From NCBI RefSeq assembly GCF_900099925.1, contig NZ_FNDE01000002.1, positions 1 through 64,000 of the forward strand: DNA of 64,000 nucleotides, written 5' to 3'. The notes beneath the pieces are model-generated. The model did not search any database and was not told the origin of the DNA. It saw nothing but the letters and a program-made list of their open reading frames with translations. Position numbers and translations under genes: made by a program. The DNA comes from Aneurinibacillus thermoaerophilus (lineage in GTDB: Bacteria > Bacillota > Bacilli > Aneurinibacillales > Aneurinibacillaceae). Each line of letters starts with the position of its first letter. Within the stretch, counting starts at the first letter, position 1. This document shows, in pieces, positions 35,069 to 44,907 of the stretch.

Positions 35069-36025
35069 ATGGCAGATATTTTGCGATATGCAGGATTTGC
35101 AGAAGAAACCGAGTTTAATGGTTCTACTATTCCTGCCGAAAGATTTCATGTGGATATTGCTAGTGCCAGTTTAGATATACCAGCAAGCAAAAACGTTACG
35201 GTTCCCGGTGGACTAGGAAAAGGTGCAAAAAGAAAAGTAAATACATATAACTATCCAACTGGTGCTGTTGAATATGCAGTTGATTTAAATACAATTGGTT
35301 TCTTTTTAAAAATGACTTTGGGAGGCTATAAATTTACTAGTGGTACTTTAAATCAGCATGAATTCTATGGTGATAAAAATGCAATTCCTAGATCATTTAT
35401 AACAACTGTTGGAAAAGATAGATTTGAGCACCTGTTCACTGGTTGTGTAGTTGAAAGCATGGAAATAAATGTTTCTGACAGTGTTGTTACTGCAACTGTT
35501 AACATTGTAGGTGCAAAGGCACAGCGAAGAACAATTAAATTAGAAAGCCAGTTAAATATTCCTGATGCTTACCCGCTTGCAATGCACGAAGTAACGGCTC
35601 GTATCAATGGAACTGAAAATATTTCTACTAAAGTTCAAAATTTAACCATCTCAATTTCTAACAATGCAAGCGCTGATGCAGGTAAAGTTATTGGACAACT
35701 TCATCCTGCACGAATTATAACTGGAGAACGAACTGTGGATATTTCTTATACGCTTTATTTTGAGGACGAAACAGAACTTGCTCGCTATGAGAATGACGAA
35801 GAATTTACATTAGATATTGATTTTAACCAAGTAGACGGTAGCAATATGAATATCCATCTACCACGTGCTTACTATGATAGTGTTCCTACAACAGTAAGTG
35901 GAAGGGATATGATTACACAATCCGCTACTGTTAAAACACTTGTAGGTACTGTTACTTTAGATGACGGTGAAACAGTAGAAACAAATATCTATGTAAAACT
36001 CAATAACAGAGAGGGGGAATATTAA
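35069..36025 (+). CDS. Major tail tube protein
   Basis: A 318-residue beta-rich protein (MADILRYAGFAEETEFNG, VPGGLGKGAKRKVNTYNYPTG) placed before the tail chaperones and tape measure. That position and composition match phage tail tube subunits. Confidence 0.8.
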   Translation: MADILRYAGFAEETEFNGSTIPAERFHVDIASASLDIPASKNVTVPGGLGKGAKRKVNTYNYPTGAVEYAVDLNTIGFFLKMTLGGYKFTSGTLNQHEFYGDKNAIPRSFITTVGKDRFEHLFTGCVVESMEINVSDSVVTATVNIVGAKAQRRTIKLESQLNIPDAYPLAMHEVTARINGTENISTKVQNLTISISNNASADAGKVIGQLHPARIITGERTVDISYTLYFEDETELARYENDEEFTLDIDFNQVDGSNMNIHLPRAYYDSVPTTVSGRDMITQSATVKTLVGTVTLDDGETVETNIYVKLNNREGEY

Positions 36026-36026
36026 T

Positions 36027-36404
36027 ATGAGTTTAAAAGCACAATTATTAAATGGAACTAGTTTCCGTAAGGAAGTTGATATTGAATTTGATAATAAAAT
36101 AATTACATTTGTTTTGAAACCACTATCTAACGCGGAATACAAAAATATTCAAGTAAAAATAAATAAAGGTCAGAAAAAGTATTTAGATACTAAGATTGCT
36201 AAAACTCAGTACATAGATTTAGCAGATATGACCGAACGTGGATTTAAGGCTAATGTTGAAATTTTTATTAAAGGGGTTGCAGACGAAGTTTGGACAGAAG
36301 AAGAGGTTAATAAACTTCCTGCCGGTCTGGTGGATAAAGTGGCTACAAAAATATTGGAGATTTCAGGAATTATTGATTCAAAGGATGATAAAAAAAAGAA
36401 TTAA
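36027..36404 (+). CDS. Tail assembly chaperone, upstream frame
   Basis: A 125-residue protein between the tail tube and tape measure genes, the place of lambda gpG. It ends in DDKKKN over a run of eight A residues, where a -1 shift would carry the ribosome into the next frame. Confidence 0.8.
   Translation: MSLKAQLLNGTSFRKEVDIEFDNKIITFVLKPLSNAEYKNIQVKINKGQKKYLDTKIAKTQYIDLADMTERGFKANVEIFIKGVADEVWTEEEVNKLPAGLVDKVATKILEISGIIDSKDDKKKN
36392..36398 (+). other. Predicted -1 frameshift site
   Basis: A-AAA-AAG in the zero frame (codons AAA 36393-36395 and AAG 36396-36398) is a classical slippery heptamer. After a -1 slip the ribosome reads GAA TTA ATG and continues in the downstream frame. The fusion would be about 218 residues, the lambda G-GT arrangement. 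Confidence 0.7.
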
Positions 36405-36682
36405 TGGAAGCAGAATTAAAAGAATTTGCTGAATCGATTGAAGGGCAAAATATGATAATACTACACGATTTAGGTTATAAATTAGCAGACTCTCAAAAGG
36501 ACTTAACTCCTTTGCAGAGTCTGTTTTTAATTTATGGGATGAATTACAGAACAAAAGTTCAATTAGAACAAATCAATCAATCAACTAGTAATAGCAGTAG
36601 TTTAAGTAAAAGAAATTCTTCTGTTCAACATTATTTAAAACAAAAAGTTAAAGAAAGATGGAAAGAAAGGGGTGAGTTATAG
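36404..36682 (+). CDS. Tail assembly chaperone, downstream frame
   Basis: Open from 36398 in the -1 frame and from its own ATG at 36404, which overlaps the previous stop (TAATG). It has no good ribosome site, in keeping with expression by frameshift or coupling. The protein is 92 residues and ends in a basic helix. Confidence 0.75.
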   Translation: MEAELKEFAESIEGQNMIILHDLGYKLADSQKDLTPLQSLFLIYGMNYRTKVQLEQINQSTSNSSSLSKRNSSVQHYLKQKVKERWKERGEL

Positions 36683-38625
36683 TGGCAAATGCTATTGAAA
36701 TTATTATTCGTGCGCAAGATTATGCTAGTGAAGTATTTGAACGATTAAGAAACACTGGAGTTGAGGCGGGGGAACGTCTCACCGACAGTTTAAGCGAAGT
36801 TAGCGAAGAGGCAAGACAGATGGGTGATCGTGTAGATGATGCTATGGAAGAAGTTGAACGTGCTGCACAAGAGGCAGAAGATTCTATTGAAAAGTTAGCA
36901 GAAACAGCAGAAGAAGCAACAAAAGATATGAAAGAAGCCGCTGAAGAACAGAAAGAAGCATTACAAAGTGTAACAGAACAAATTGGAATAGCAAGTGCCG
37001 CTTTAACTACTTTCGCCCAAGTCCAAAAAGATGTTAATGCAAGAATGGATAAGTTGGCTTATCTTACTGGAATGCAAGATAGTGCCGTATCTGAATTAGT
37101 GCAATCTATTTCTGATGCTAACTTTGGATTAGAAGAAACATTAGAAGTTCTAGAAAGAGGAAGAAAAGAAGGTTTAAAGAGTGAAGAACAATTACGTAAA
37201 TATGCAGAAAGTTGGAAGACTGTACAAAAAGCAACTGGTTTAGGATTAGACGAATTACTTGAGTTTAGCCCAATTCTTGAACGTGCAAATGCAGGTTTTG
37301 CTGAAAACACTGATGCAATGGATGCATTCGGTTGGGTAATGCAAAATACAACTTCCAGCATTCCTGAATTTATGGATGCGATTGCTGGAGCAATGATAGA
37401 CATTGGGGATGCAGAAATTAGATTAAATGAAATGGCTGCTGCTTTAAAACTTGTAGAAGAAAAATACGGTGTTACTGGTCCAGAAGCGATTTCAGTCTTT
37501 CAAACAAAGGTGGGAGAGGCCGCTGCACTTGTAGAAGAGCAAACTGGACAAGCAGGATTTACGATGGAAGCATTTATGGAAATGATTGGAGCAACAACGG
37601 AAGAATTAAATCGATATGCTAGTCAAGTAGCAGGCTCCTCTCATGTAATGGAAGAGTTGGCTAATATTCAGGATAAAAATGCTACTTTATTCGATAAAAT
37701 CATGGCAAAAGTTGCAGATTTCAATGCACAACATCAGGGTGCAATCCAAACAATGGGGACATTTGGAACAATCATGAGTGGTTTAACACCTGTTATTCTT
37801 TTAGCAAGTAATGCACAAGCAATTTATACAACTATTACTACTGCTGCAACAGGTGCTACAACTGCTTTCGGTACTGCTATTACCTTCTTAACCGGTCCTG
37901 TAGGTTTAGTCATCCTTGCTATTACTGCATTAATTGGAGTTGGCTATCTGCTAATAAAAAATTGGGAAAGTGTAAAAGAATTTGGAATTATGGTTTGGGA
38001 AGGTATTGTTTCAGCCGCTCAAACAGCATGGGAGTTATTAAAACAAGGGGCAGAAATAGCATTTAAAGTAATATTTTGGCAATGGATATTGCTATACAAT
38101 GGCTTCAAAGAAGGGATTAAATTTATTATGGATGTTTTCCCTCAAGCATGGGATAAAATCAAAGAAGGTGCTTCTATTGCCTTTCAATCTGTTAAAAATA
38201 TATGGAGTGGAATAGGTAATTTCTTTAAAGGCTTGTGGGACGGCATTATTGCAGGGTTAAAAGCACCGTTCAATTTCTTTATCGATACAGTGAATAAAAT
38301 GATAGGAGCAGTAAATAATATCCAGATTAAAGTACCTGACTGGGTTCCGGGCTTAGGTGGAAAACAATTTGGCTTCAATATTCCTAATATTCCTCGCCTC
38401 CATACAGGAGGTATTTTTAATGCTCCAATTGGTCAACGTGAAGGACTTGCTTTATTAAAAGATGGTGAAATGGTCTTAGATCCTATGGTTTCAAGAAAAG
38501 AAATCAATAATCAATCTAATAATGAACGTCCTCAAATTATTCGAATTGAACTGGACGGAAGAGTACTGGCTGAAGTTGTAGGAAAACATACACAAGATGA
38601 AATTATATTGAGAGGAGGGTGGTAG
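36682..38625 (+). CDS. Tape measure protein
   Basis: A 647-residue protein that sets tail length. Residues 1-120 are an alanine/glutamate-rich coiled coil. Two long hydrophobic segments lie near 385-430 (MSGLTPVILLASNAQ; FLTGPVGLVILAITALIGVG), and a glycine/proline-rich C-terminus contains IPRLHTGGIF, common in these proteins. Its length predicts a short tail. Confidence 0.88.
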   Translation: MANAIEIIIRAQDYASEVFERLRNTGVEAGERLTDSLSEVSEEARQMGDRVDDAMEEVERAAQEAEDSIEKLAETAEEATKDMKEAAEEQKEALQSVTEQIGIASAALTTFAQVQKDVNARMDKLAYLTGMQDSAVSELVQSISDANFGLEETLEVLERGRKEGLKSEEQLRKYAESWKTVQKATGLGLDELLEFSPILERANAGFAENTDAMDAFGWVMQNTTSSIPEFMDAIAGAMIDIGDAEIRLNEMAAALKLVEEKYGVTGPEAISVFQTKVGEAAALVEEQTGQAGFTMEAFMEMIGATTEELNRYASQVAGSSHVMEELANIQDKNATLFDKIMAKVADFNAQHQGAIQTMGTFGTIMSGLTPVILLASNAQAIYTTITTAATGATTAFGTAITFLTGPVGLVILAITALIGVGYLLIKNWESVKEFGIMVWEGIVSAAQTAWELLKQGAEIAFKVIFWQWILLYNGFKEGIKFIMDVFPQAWDKIKEGASIAFQSVKNIWSGIGNFFKGLWDGIIAGLKAPFNFFIDTVNKMIGAVNNIQIKVPDWVPGLGGKQFGFNIPNIPRLHTGGIFNAPIGQREGLALLKDGEMVLDPMVSRKEINNQSNNERPQIIRIELDGRVLAEVVGKHTQDEIILRGGW

Positions 38626-38628
38626 TCT

Positions 38629-40329
38629 ATGATTGACATTAAAATCAATGGTGAGTCTGTTCTAATTCAAGGTGGCTCTCTAAATATTCAGAAAAATATC
38701 ACAGACTACGACACTCTTACTTTCAATGTAATTACATTTGAAAACAAGAAATGGTTTAAAGAAGGCCTTGAGGTTGAATTGTTTTTTCAGGGAGTTAAAC
38801 GTTTCGGAGGATATATACATAAGGTTCGTGAAGTAGGGGCATTACATAATTATTTACTCCATCAAATTCAAGTGAAAGGCTATGAATATCTTGCTGATAA
38901 GATCCCAATTGCTAAGGCTTATCAGTTTGAATGGAGTGGCGATATAGTTGCTTACATTGTCAATGATTTTCTTTATCAAGAAGGTATAACAATTGCTTAC
39001 TCTGAAAGAGGGATAAGACTTAACGACATTAAATTTGGCTATGTTAGTGCATGGACTGCTCTTAAACGGCTAGCAGAAAAGAATAATTTTTATCTTCGTA
39101 TTGATGAAAATAAAAAAATCCATTTTAGAAGTAAAAAAAGCAATATTGCTCCATTCGCTTTGAACTGGAACAATGTTATTTCCAATTCTGTAAGAGTAGA
39201 AAAAGGAAATCCCGCTTATAGAAATACACAATATTTAGTGGGAAGTAAAGCAAAAACAGATACCCTAATCGCTGAATTCAAAGGTGACGGTAAAAATAAG
39301 ACTTTTACTCTTGGCTTTCCATTAGCAGAACGACCAAAAGCATATGTAAGCATAAATGGCGGGCCATTTGAAGAGAAGTTAGTAGGTTTTAAAGAAATAA
39401 CTAATACCGGTTATTTCTTTTATTTTTCTATGAATGACAATGTAATTGTTCAGGATAAGGATGCTCCTGTTTTAACAGATAATGATATTGTTAAATTCGA
39501 ATATAAAGGTCTATACGATGTAGTAATCGTAAATAAACTACCATACGAAATCGAAAAACGAAAACAATTAGACAAAGGAACAGGAATTGTGGGACAAGTT
39601 ATTAACAAAGATATAATTGGCTTAGACAATGCAATACAGGAAAACCTACTAATACTAAACAAATATGGCACACAAGAAGGTTTTATTATCGAGTATGAAA
39701 CCGATAAAGACGGCCTTGAACCGGGAATGCTCCAACCTATTCATCTGCCAGAACATAATTTAGTAGACACAGAAGGATTAATTACTCATGTTCGTATCCG
39801 TGATGTAGATCAGGAGTTAAGATATTCTGTTCGTGTTGTAAATGGTCCATTTGACGAGGATTGGGTTGCTTTCTTCTCTAAAAAAGAAAAGGACAATGAT
39901 TTTAATTTAATCGAGGGAAGTGAATTAATACAACCTGTCTATTCCTTTGAGAAGACTTGGCAACAAACAGAGTTTCCTAATCTATTCTCTTCTGCCGTCT
40001 ATCCGGGTAAAAATACTTTTCCCGGTCCTTCTCTATATCCTGCACTCAAAACAGGTCAGAAAGTCAAATTTCTGGCTTATTTTATTAACGACATTGAAAC
40101 AGGAAGGGTTCCAATTATTAAACAAACAGAAGAAGGGGATATAGTCTATTCTCTTTGTCTATTAGGTTTGGATATTGAAGGATTAATAACTAAACTCGCA
40201 TGGGTGGGTGGAGCAACTGCTAGCGAACAGGTAGGTACAGGTATTTACTTAGATATACAAAATGTAACCTTAAATAAAACGAGACTAGAAGTTTTCCAGA
40301 TTGAGAAGATCGATAGGAAGGGGTGGTAA
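38629..40329 (+). CDS. Tail / baseplate hub protein
   Basis: A 566-residue structural protein directly after the tape measure. The N-terminal 200 residues (VEGKGYEYL-like QVKGYEYLADKIP, FGYVSAWTALKRLAEKNNFYLRID) resemble tail hub proteins of the gp27/XkdQ kind. A later domain is beta-rich. It probably forms the tail tip. Confidence 0.72.
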   Translation: MIDIKINGESVLIQGGSLNIQKNITDYDTLTFNVITFENKKWFKEGLEVELFFQGVKRFGGYIHKVREVGALHNYLLHQIQVKGYEYLADKIPIAKAYQFEWSGDIVAYIVNDFLYQEGITIAYSERGIRLNDIKFGYVSAWTALKRLAEKNNFYLRIDENKKIHFRSKKSNIAPFALNWNNVISNSVRVEKGNPAYRNTQYLVGSKAKTDTLIAEFKGDGKNKTFTLGFPLAERPKAYVSINGGPFEEKLVGFKEITNTGYFFYFSMNDNVIVQDKDAPVLTDNDIVKFEYKGLYDVVIVNKLPYEIEKRKQLDKGTGIVGQVINKDIIGLDNAIQENLLILNKYGTQEGFIIEYETDKDGLEPGMLQPIHLPEHNLVDTEGLITHVRIRDVDQELRYSVRVVNGPFDEDWVAFFSKKEKDNDFNLIEGSELIQPVYSFEKTWQQTEFPNLFSSAVYPGKNTFPGPSLYPALKTGQKVKFLAYFINDIETGRVPIIKQTEEGDIVYSLCLLGLDIEGLITKLAWVGGATASEQVGTGIYLDIQNVTLNKTRLEVFQIEKIDRKGW

Positions 40330-40332
40330 TAA

Positions 40333-40788
40333 ATGGTTAGAGTGAAAGAGTATCCTTATGAAGAAACAAATCCATTAAATCCTTATCCAGAGGAAACCGG
40401 TCAAATTGAAGATGGAATTGTCTTAGGTGATTATAAATCTATTCAATACAATAAAACAAATTGGGATGAGCAGACAGCAATTACACCTCAACGTTTGAAT
40501 AATTTAGAAGGTATGTTTGATTTACTTATTGAACGCACACATTGGCTTCATGTGTTGGCAACCGCTTGGGATACATTAGAAGTAGACGATACAAGACATC
40601 CAGTGATTTGGCGACAAATAGGAAACCCAACAGATAAAAATGGAAACATAAATTATAGTTATGGTAATGCTAGTTATTTTACACGAACAGCAGAACTACA
40701 ACCTTTAAGAGTCCAATTAAGAACAGACGATCCAGATCCAAACAACCCAGATAATATCGGGATGATTTATTTACGCACTGACTTATAA
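40333..40788 (+). CDS. Small tail-tip protein, 151 residues
   Basis: Not clearly recognised. It contains TAITPQRLNNLEGM, a short motif that recurs in Gram-positive phage tail and fibre proteins near the site of trimer formation. It lies between the hub and the fibre genes. Confidence 0.6.
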   Translation: MVRVKEYPYEETNPLNPYPEETGQIEDGIVLGDYKSIQYNKTNWDEQTAITPQRLNNLEGMFDLLIERTHWLHVLATAWDTLEVDDTRHPVIWRQIGNPTDKNGNINYSYGNASYFTRTAELQPLRVQLRTDDPDPNNPDNIGMIYLRTDL

Positions 40789-40808
40789 GAGAGGAGGGGA
40801 TAGCAAAT

Positions 40809-42428
40809 ATGGAATTCGTGTATAATTACGAAGTTATAAAACTAGAAGATAAACAAATAATTGAACTATCCCCTCTTCCAAGGTTTATTGAAGGAAGGGA
40901 CGGGCTAATAAATATAGATGAATATTATGCCGATGTAAAAGATTTGGTTTTAAGTGGTGCTGATATATCCGATAATCCTAAAGCACTTGAATATTCGGAT
41001 TTGATTAAAAATTTTACCATTCCAAAATTTGAGGGACAGGTTGAAATTTACGATCCTAATGCGAATGTTACAGCATCATATAGAAACCAAGCAATAAAAG
41101 AAAAAGAAATAGAAATGGGGTTAAAATATGAACGTGAGTTCGTGTGGATTGACGGTGCAGAGGAAGCCAACGGTGTAATTGTTCTACCGTACGACGATTA
41201 TGATACCGTTTATGTAGTTAAAGGAACAAAGGAAAATCCCGAACTAATTATAATAGCAGAAGGGCAGGAGGGAGATTGGCCACCTTATTATTATAAGAAG
41301 GACGGGAAAACTTACATTGTTATGGAAGGCTTTTCTGGTGCAGGTGGAACACAATCCTCTCCATATCCAGTTTCTACACCACAAGATTTTTTTAATATTA
41401 ACAATAATTTAAGTGCAAGTTATATACAAACTAACGATATTGATTTTAGTGGCATTAATTTTACTCAAATTGCAGGTGCTTCTATTGTAGATAGAAGATT
41501 TTCTGGGACTTACGATGGAAATGGATATTCATTAAAGAATATAACAATAAATGATAACAATGTTACATATAAAGAACCTGCTGTATTTGGAATTGCTGGT
41601 GGAGTTATAAAAAACGTATTTATAAAAAACATAACAATAAATGTAACAAAAACCATCAACCGTGCAGGAGGACTTGTAGGTTTTCTATATCGTGGCCAGA
41701 TTGAAAATTGTGCTGTTGAAGGGGTAATAAATTCGACCAATGGAAATGTTGGGGGATTAGTAGGTGGAGCATATAATTCATCAATTAAGAACTGTTATGC
41801 AAAAATAAATATGCAACAAAGTACTTCTGCAAAAAAAGGTGGATTCATATGTGACCTACAGGGAACAACTATCCAAAATTGTTATTCCGCTAGTATTGGT
41901 TCTGTATCCCCTTTTGTTCATACAATTTATAGTAATGTTTATATAGTACAATGCTATTATGACAAAGATTTATCAGGAGGAATTTTAAATTTACCGGCGA
42001 TTGGTAAAACAACAGCAGAAATGAAACAACAAAGTACTTATCAGAACTGGGATTTTGTAAATATATGGAACCTCAAATCTGATTCTTATCCTGATCTGGT
42101 TGCGTTAAGAACAGATAACATTTTAGAAGAACCAAATAATGGAGATGGAGGTGGAGGTGGAGACGGAGGTGGAGGAACTACTCCTACTGGTCCTTCTCCA
42201 ATTAATATATTAAAACTAATTGATAAAAATGGAATATGGGAAATTTGTATTGCTTCACCGAACGATCCTAATTTAAAATACAACTTTTTTAGAATAATTA
42301 CATCAGACGGACAAATAGGTTGCTTAGATATAATAAAAATTGACGAGTTGGACGGTTCAGAAAGTCCGTTTAGAATTATTACACATAAAGGAATTTTCGC
42401 TTTAAGAACCGTTCAAGTGCAGGGATAA
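40809..42428 (+). CDS. Tail fibre-like protein with GLUG repeats
   Basis: A 539-residue protein. The N-terminal 170 residues are a phage-attachment-type domain. Residues about 180-380 carry GLUG-type beta-helix repeats (INRAGGLVGFLYRGQIENC, NVGGLVGGAYNSSIKNCYA), often found in surface adhesins. A glycine-rich linker (GDGGGGGDGGGG) joins a C-terminal domain of about 90 residues. It probably binds the host surface. A fibre built from GLUG repeats may have been recruited from an adhesin. Confidence 0.75.
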   Translation: MEFVYNYEVIKLEDKQIIELSPLPRFIEGRDGLINIDEYYADVKDLVLSGADISDNPKALEYSDLIKNFTIPKFEGQVEIYDPNANVTASYRNQAIKEKEIEMGLKYEREFVWIDGAEEANGVIVLPYDDYDTVYVVKGTKENPELIIIAEGQEGDWPPYYYKKDGKTYIVMEGFSGAGGTQSSPYPVSTPQDFFNINNNLSASYIQTNDIDFSGINFTQIAGASIVDRRFSGTYDGNGYSLKNITINDNNVTYKEPAVFGIAGGVIKNVFIKNITINVTKTINRAGGLVGFLYRGQIENCAVEGVINSTNGNVGGLVGGAYNSSIKNCYAKINMQQSTSAKKGGFICDLQGTTIQNCYSASIGSVSPFVHTIYSNVYIVQCYYDKDLSGGILNLPAIGKTTAEMKQQSTYQNWDFVNIWNLKSDSYPDLVALRTDNILEEPNNGDGGGGGDGGGGTTPTGPSPINILKLIDKNGIWEICIASPNDPNLKYNFFRIITSDGQIGCLDIIKIDELDGSESPFRIITHKGIFALRTVQVQG

Positions 42429-42488
42429 TCTCCCTGCTATTTTTATTTTAAAAGGGAGGTGTAAAGATAAAGAAAGGGGTTGGGATAA

Positions 42489-42938
42489 ATGGATTTCTTT
42501 AGAGATTTATACAATTTATTTGTTGCTCTAGTTGCAGGTCTATTCGGTATTGCAGTAAGCAATGGAACAGTAGATAAGTTTGCTAGTATGTTTCTTCTTC
42601 TCAGTTTATTTACAATTGCTGTTTTAACGATTGAATACACTACCCTTCTAACTGAAAGAAAGTTAGGAATTAAAGATTTAGCATTGCCAGTAATAAAATC
42701 ATTTTGTACATTGGCAATTTTTCTATTCTTTAGTATAGGGGCTATCCTGTCAATTGGGATAGATAATTACACCTCAACATTCCTATATTTCATCACTTGG
42801 TCATATACGGGATTAATTGTAAGTGCTTATTTAGTGCAAATACTTACTTTTGGAAAGAAACTTGGTATTCCCGGTATGGCTAAATTAATTGAGATTGTTG
42901 AGCAATTCTCTACGATCTTCACAAGATATAAGAAATAA
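42489..42938 (+). CDS. Holin-like membrane protein
   Basis: A 149-residue protein with four hydrophobic segments and charged ends, just before the endolysin. This matches phage holins of the four-helix type, which open the membrane at lysis. GAAAGGGGTTGG lies upstream of ATG. Confidence 0.7.
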   Translation: MDFFRDLYNLFVALVAGLFGIAVSNGTVDKFASMFLLLSLFTIAVLTIEYTTLLTERKLGIKDLALPVIKSFCTLAIFLFFSIGAILSIGIDNYTSTFLYFITWSYTGLIVSAYLVQILTFGKKLGIPGMAKLIEIVEQFSTIFTRYKK

Positions 42939-42977
42939 CACATATAAACATACAAGGAACTTTATAACTCGGATTAT

Positions 42978-43007
42978 AGAGCCTATTTTTTAGGCTCTAT
43001 TTTTTTA
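42978..43007 (+). terminator. Terminator between holin and endolysin
   Basis: AGAGCCTA pairs with TAGGCTCT, then a T run. Read-through must supply the endolysin unless it has its own promoter. Confidence 0.85.
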
Positions 43008-43025
43008 TGAAAGGAGAGGATCAAT

Positions 43026-43841
43026 ATGAAAAAACAAGGAAAATTTATTGAAATGAGCAGAGAAGAATTTTTTAAATGGCTAATGGATTTAAAAGTAAGT
43101 AGAAAAATTACACATATACAAGAGCATCATACATATAGACCAAATTATGGTGATTGTAAAAAGCACTCCAATCTTGAGTTAGTTGAAAATATATCTAAAT
43201 ACCACAAAAAATTGGGTTGGAGTTGCATTGGCCAACATATTACAACCTTTCCAGATGGAAAAATAGTTATCGGCGAAAGAAGTTTTGACGATGATCCCGC
43301 TGGTATTAAAGGACACAATGCTGGCGGTATTTGCATAGAAAATCTAGGTTTCTTTGATAAAGGGCAAGATGTAATGACAGAAGAGCATAAGAAAACCATT
43401 ATTTTTGTTACCGCTGCTTTACATTTTAAATTTAACCTACCTGTAAATACTAATACTTGTGTTTATCATGCTTGGTTTGCAAATAAAACTTGTCCCGGAA
43501 CTAATTTCTTTGGGGGAAATACAAAGTCAGACGCACAGAAGTATTTCTATCCTTTAGTAGAGAAGCAGATTGCAGAATTTAAAGGTGCTAAAACAATTTC
43601 AAAACCTGCTTCTGCTCCTGCTACTAAAAAAGAAAGTAAGAAAGGAGTAAAGGTAATTTGCTCTTCTCTTTGGACTTATAACTCTGCAAATTGGGATGAT
43701 AAAGCAGTAATAGTACATAAAGGAGAAGTATTTACCATCATCTCTGACAAAATTAAAGTTGGAGGAGGATATATGTACCGACTCAAGAGTGGTCTCTACA
43801 TTACCGCTAACCCTAAATATGTTGAAGTAATTAATCTTTAG
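43026..43841 (+). CDS. Endolysin, N-acetylmuramoyl-L-alanine amidase
   Basis: Cuts the bond between muramic acid and the peptide. The 271-residue protein has an Amidase_2 domain with zinc ligands in IQEHHTYRPNY, the YHAWF-NKTCPG segment (His and Cys), and a C-terminal SH3-like wall-binding domain (VKVICSSLWTYNSANWDDKA onward). No signal peptide, so release depends on a holin. Confidence 0.92.
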   Translation: MKKQGKFIEMSREEFFKWLMDLKVSRKITHIQEHHTYRPNYGDCKKHSNLELVENISKYHKKLGWSCIGQHITTFPDGKIVIGERSFDDDPAGIKGHNAGGICIENLGFFDKGQDVMTEEHKKTIIFVTAALHFKFNLPVNTNTCVYHAWFANKTCPGTNFFGGNTKSDAQKYFYPLVEKQIAEFKGAKTISKPASAPATKKESKKGVKVICSSLWTYNSANWDDKAVIVHKGEVFTIISDKIKVGGGYMYRLKSGLYITANPKYVEVINL

Positions 43842-43849
43842 GAATATTT

Positions 43850-43887
43850 AATAATCATTATAACTATTATAATGATTATTTTTATTT
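43850..43887 (+). terminator. Terminator after the endolysin
   Basis: A perfect 13-bp AT-rich stem, AATAATCATTATA with its complement, loop of 5, then T-rich sequence. Confidence 0.75.
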
Positions 43888-43920
43888 ATAAACATTTATA
43901 ATGAAAGGAGTTGATTAATA

Positions 43921-44217
43921 ATGTTTGAGAATGATTTATATTTACTAATTGGTTTTGCACTTGCTGTTCTTGTAACACTTTTTACCCCTATGGTAAGGGG
44001 ATATTTAAATAAATTCTATTCTTTTCTTGTGAAAAAACTAGGTAAAAATACTGCTAATATACTTAAAACAGTATTTATAGCAGTTATTCAATACATAAAA
44101 GACAATAAAGACAAGATAATTACTGTTTTAGTAAAGAAATCTAATGACAAAATAAACAAAGACAATATAAAAAGCATTGAAAAAGGTTATAAAAAAGGAA
44201 AAGAAATATTAAAGTAA
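43921..44217 (+). CDS. Small membrane protein, possible second holin
   Basis: One hydrophobic segment at the N-terminus (LYLLIGFALAVLVTLFTPMV) and a long basic tail (98 residues). Its position after the endolysin suggests a lysis accessory. AAAGGAG precedes ATG. Confidence 0.6.
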   Translation: MFENDLYLLIGFALAVLVTLFTPMVRGYLNKFYSFLVKKLGKNTANILKTVFIAVIQYIKDNKDKIITVLVKKSNDKINKDNIKSIEKGYKKGKEILK

Positions 44218-44223
44218 TACATT

Positions 44224-44250
44224 GCCTCCCGCTTTGGGAGGCTATTTTTC
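44224..44250 (+). terminator. Terminator at the end of the late block
   Basis: GCCTCCC pairs with GGGAGGC, followed by TATTTTTC. Confidence 0.85.
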
Positions 44251-44306
44251 TATTTTTATTGTAAATTTTTACTAACGAAAAAACTGAAATAAATACACGA
44301 AAAAAA

Positions 44307-44527
44307 TAAAATAAATACTCATACAAAGTCATTCCTTGTCAGTCATGACTTTGTAAAAAATGATTAAAAACGAATAAATGAGGTTTTTAACGACATTTAT
44401 TTATTTTATTTTATTCTTCTTATTTTTGCAGAATTTCTTAGAAAAATAAGAAACAGTGATTATTCCTAATTTTCGGATCGCTATTTTTATCTACATATAA
44501 AAATATTTTAGAATCCGTAGATAAAAA
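44307..44527. repeat. Cluster of inverted repeats in a gene-free stretch
   Basis: In 44251-44602 there is no gene. It holds four inverted repeats: ATAAAATAAATA (44307) with its complement at 44399; ACAAAGTCAT (44323) with ATGACTTTGT (44345); TTCTTATTTTT (44417) with AAAAATAAGAA (44442); TTTTTATCTAC (44484) with GTAGATAAAAA (44517). The second is nested in the first. A GCAGGA box at 44529 resembles the early modules but its second half does not fit. Confidence 0.7.
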
Positions 44528-44602
44528 AGCAGGATTTATTTATTCAAAAAATAAGATGACAGTAGAAATATCAAAACTTAAAGATAAAAAGGAGGTATTC
44601 TC

Positions 44603-44863
44603 ATGATAGAATTTTTACAGTTCTTAGGACAGAAATTAATGCAGCAAAAAGAAATACTGGCTTGGGTTGACAAAATGTTTTATGTTACGTTGAAAGTTAT
44701 GTTTGCATGGCTATCGATGGGATTTCTGACTTACATCGCATACGATAATATTAATAAAAGTGTGCCTGAAAGATACAAAGAATATTGTTATGCAATAACA
44801 GATAGTATTGCTATTACAATAACATACATTATTACAGTCTACTATTTTATAAGTTTTTTCTAA
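44603..44863 (+). CDS. Predicted membrane protein, 86 residues
   Basis: Two hydrophobic segments (about residues 27-47 and 64-86). Not recognised. AAAAAGGAGG precedes ATG. It lies between the inverted-repeat cluster and the annealing protein. Confidence 0.6.
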   Translation: MIEFLQFLGQKLMQQKEILAWVDKMFYVTLKVMFAWLSMGFLTYIAYDNINKSVPERYKEYCYAITDSIAITITYIITVYYFISFF

Positions 44864-44907
44864 AAAGGTGTTGATAAAATATTAAAGCGCAATTAGGAGG
44901 AAAAAGT

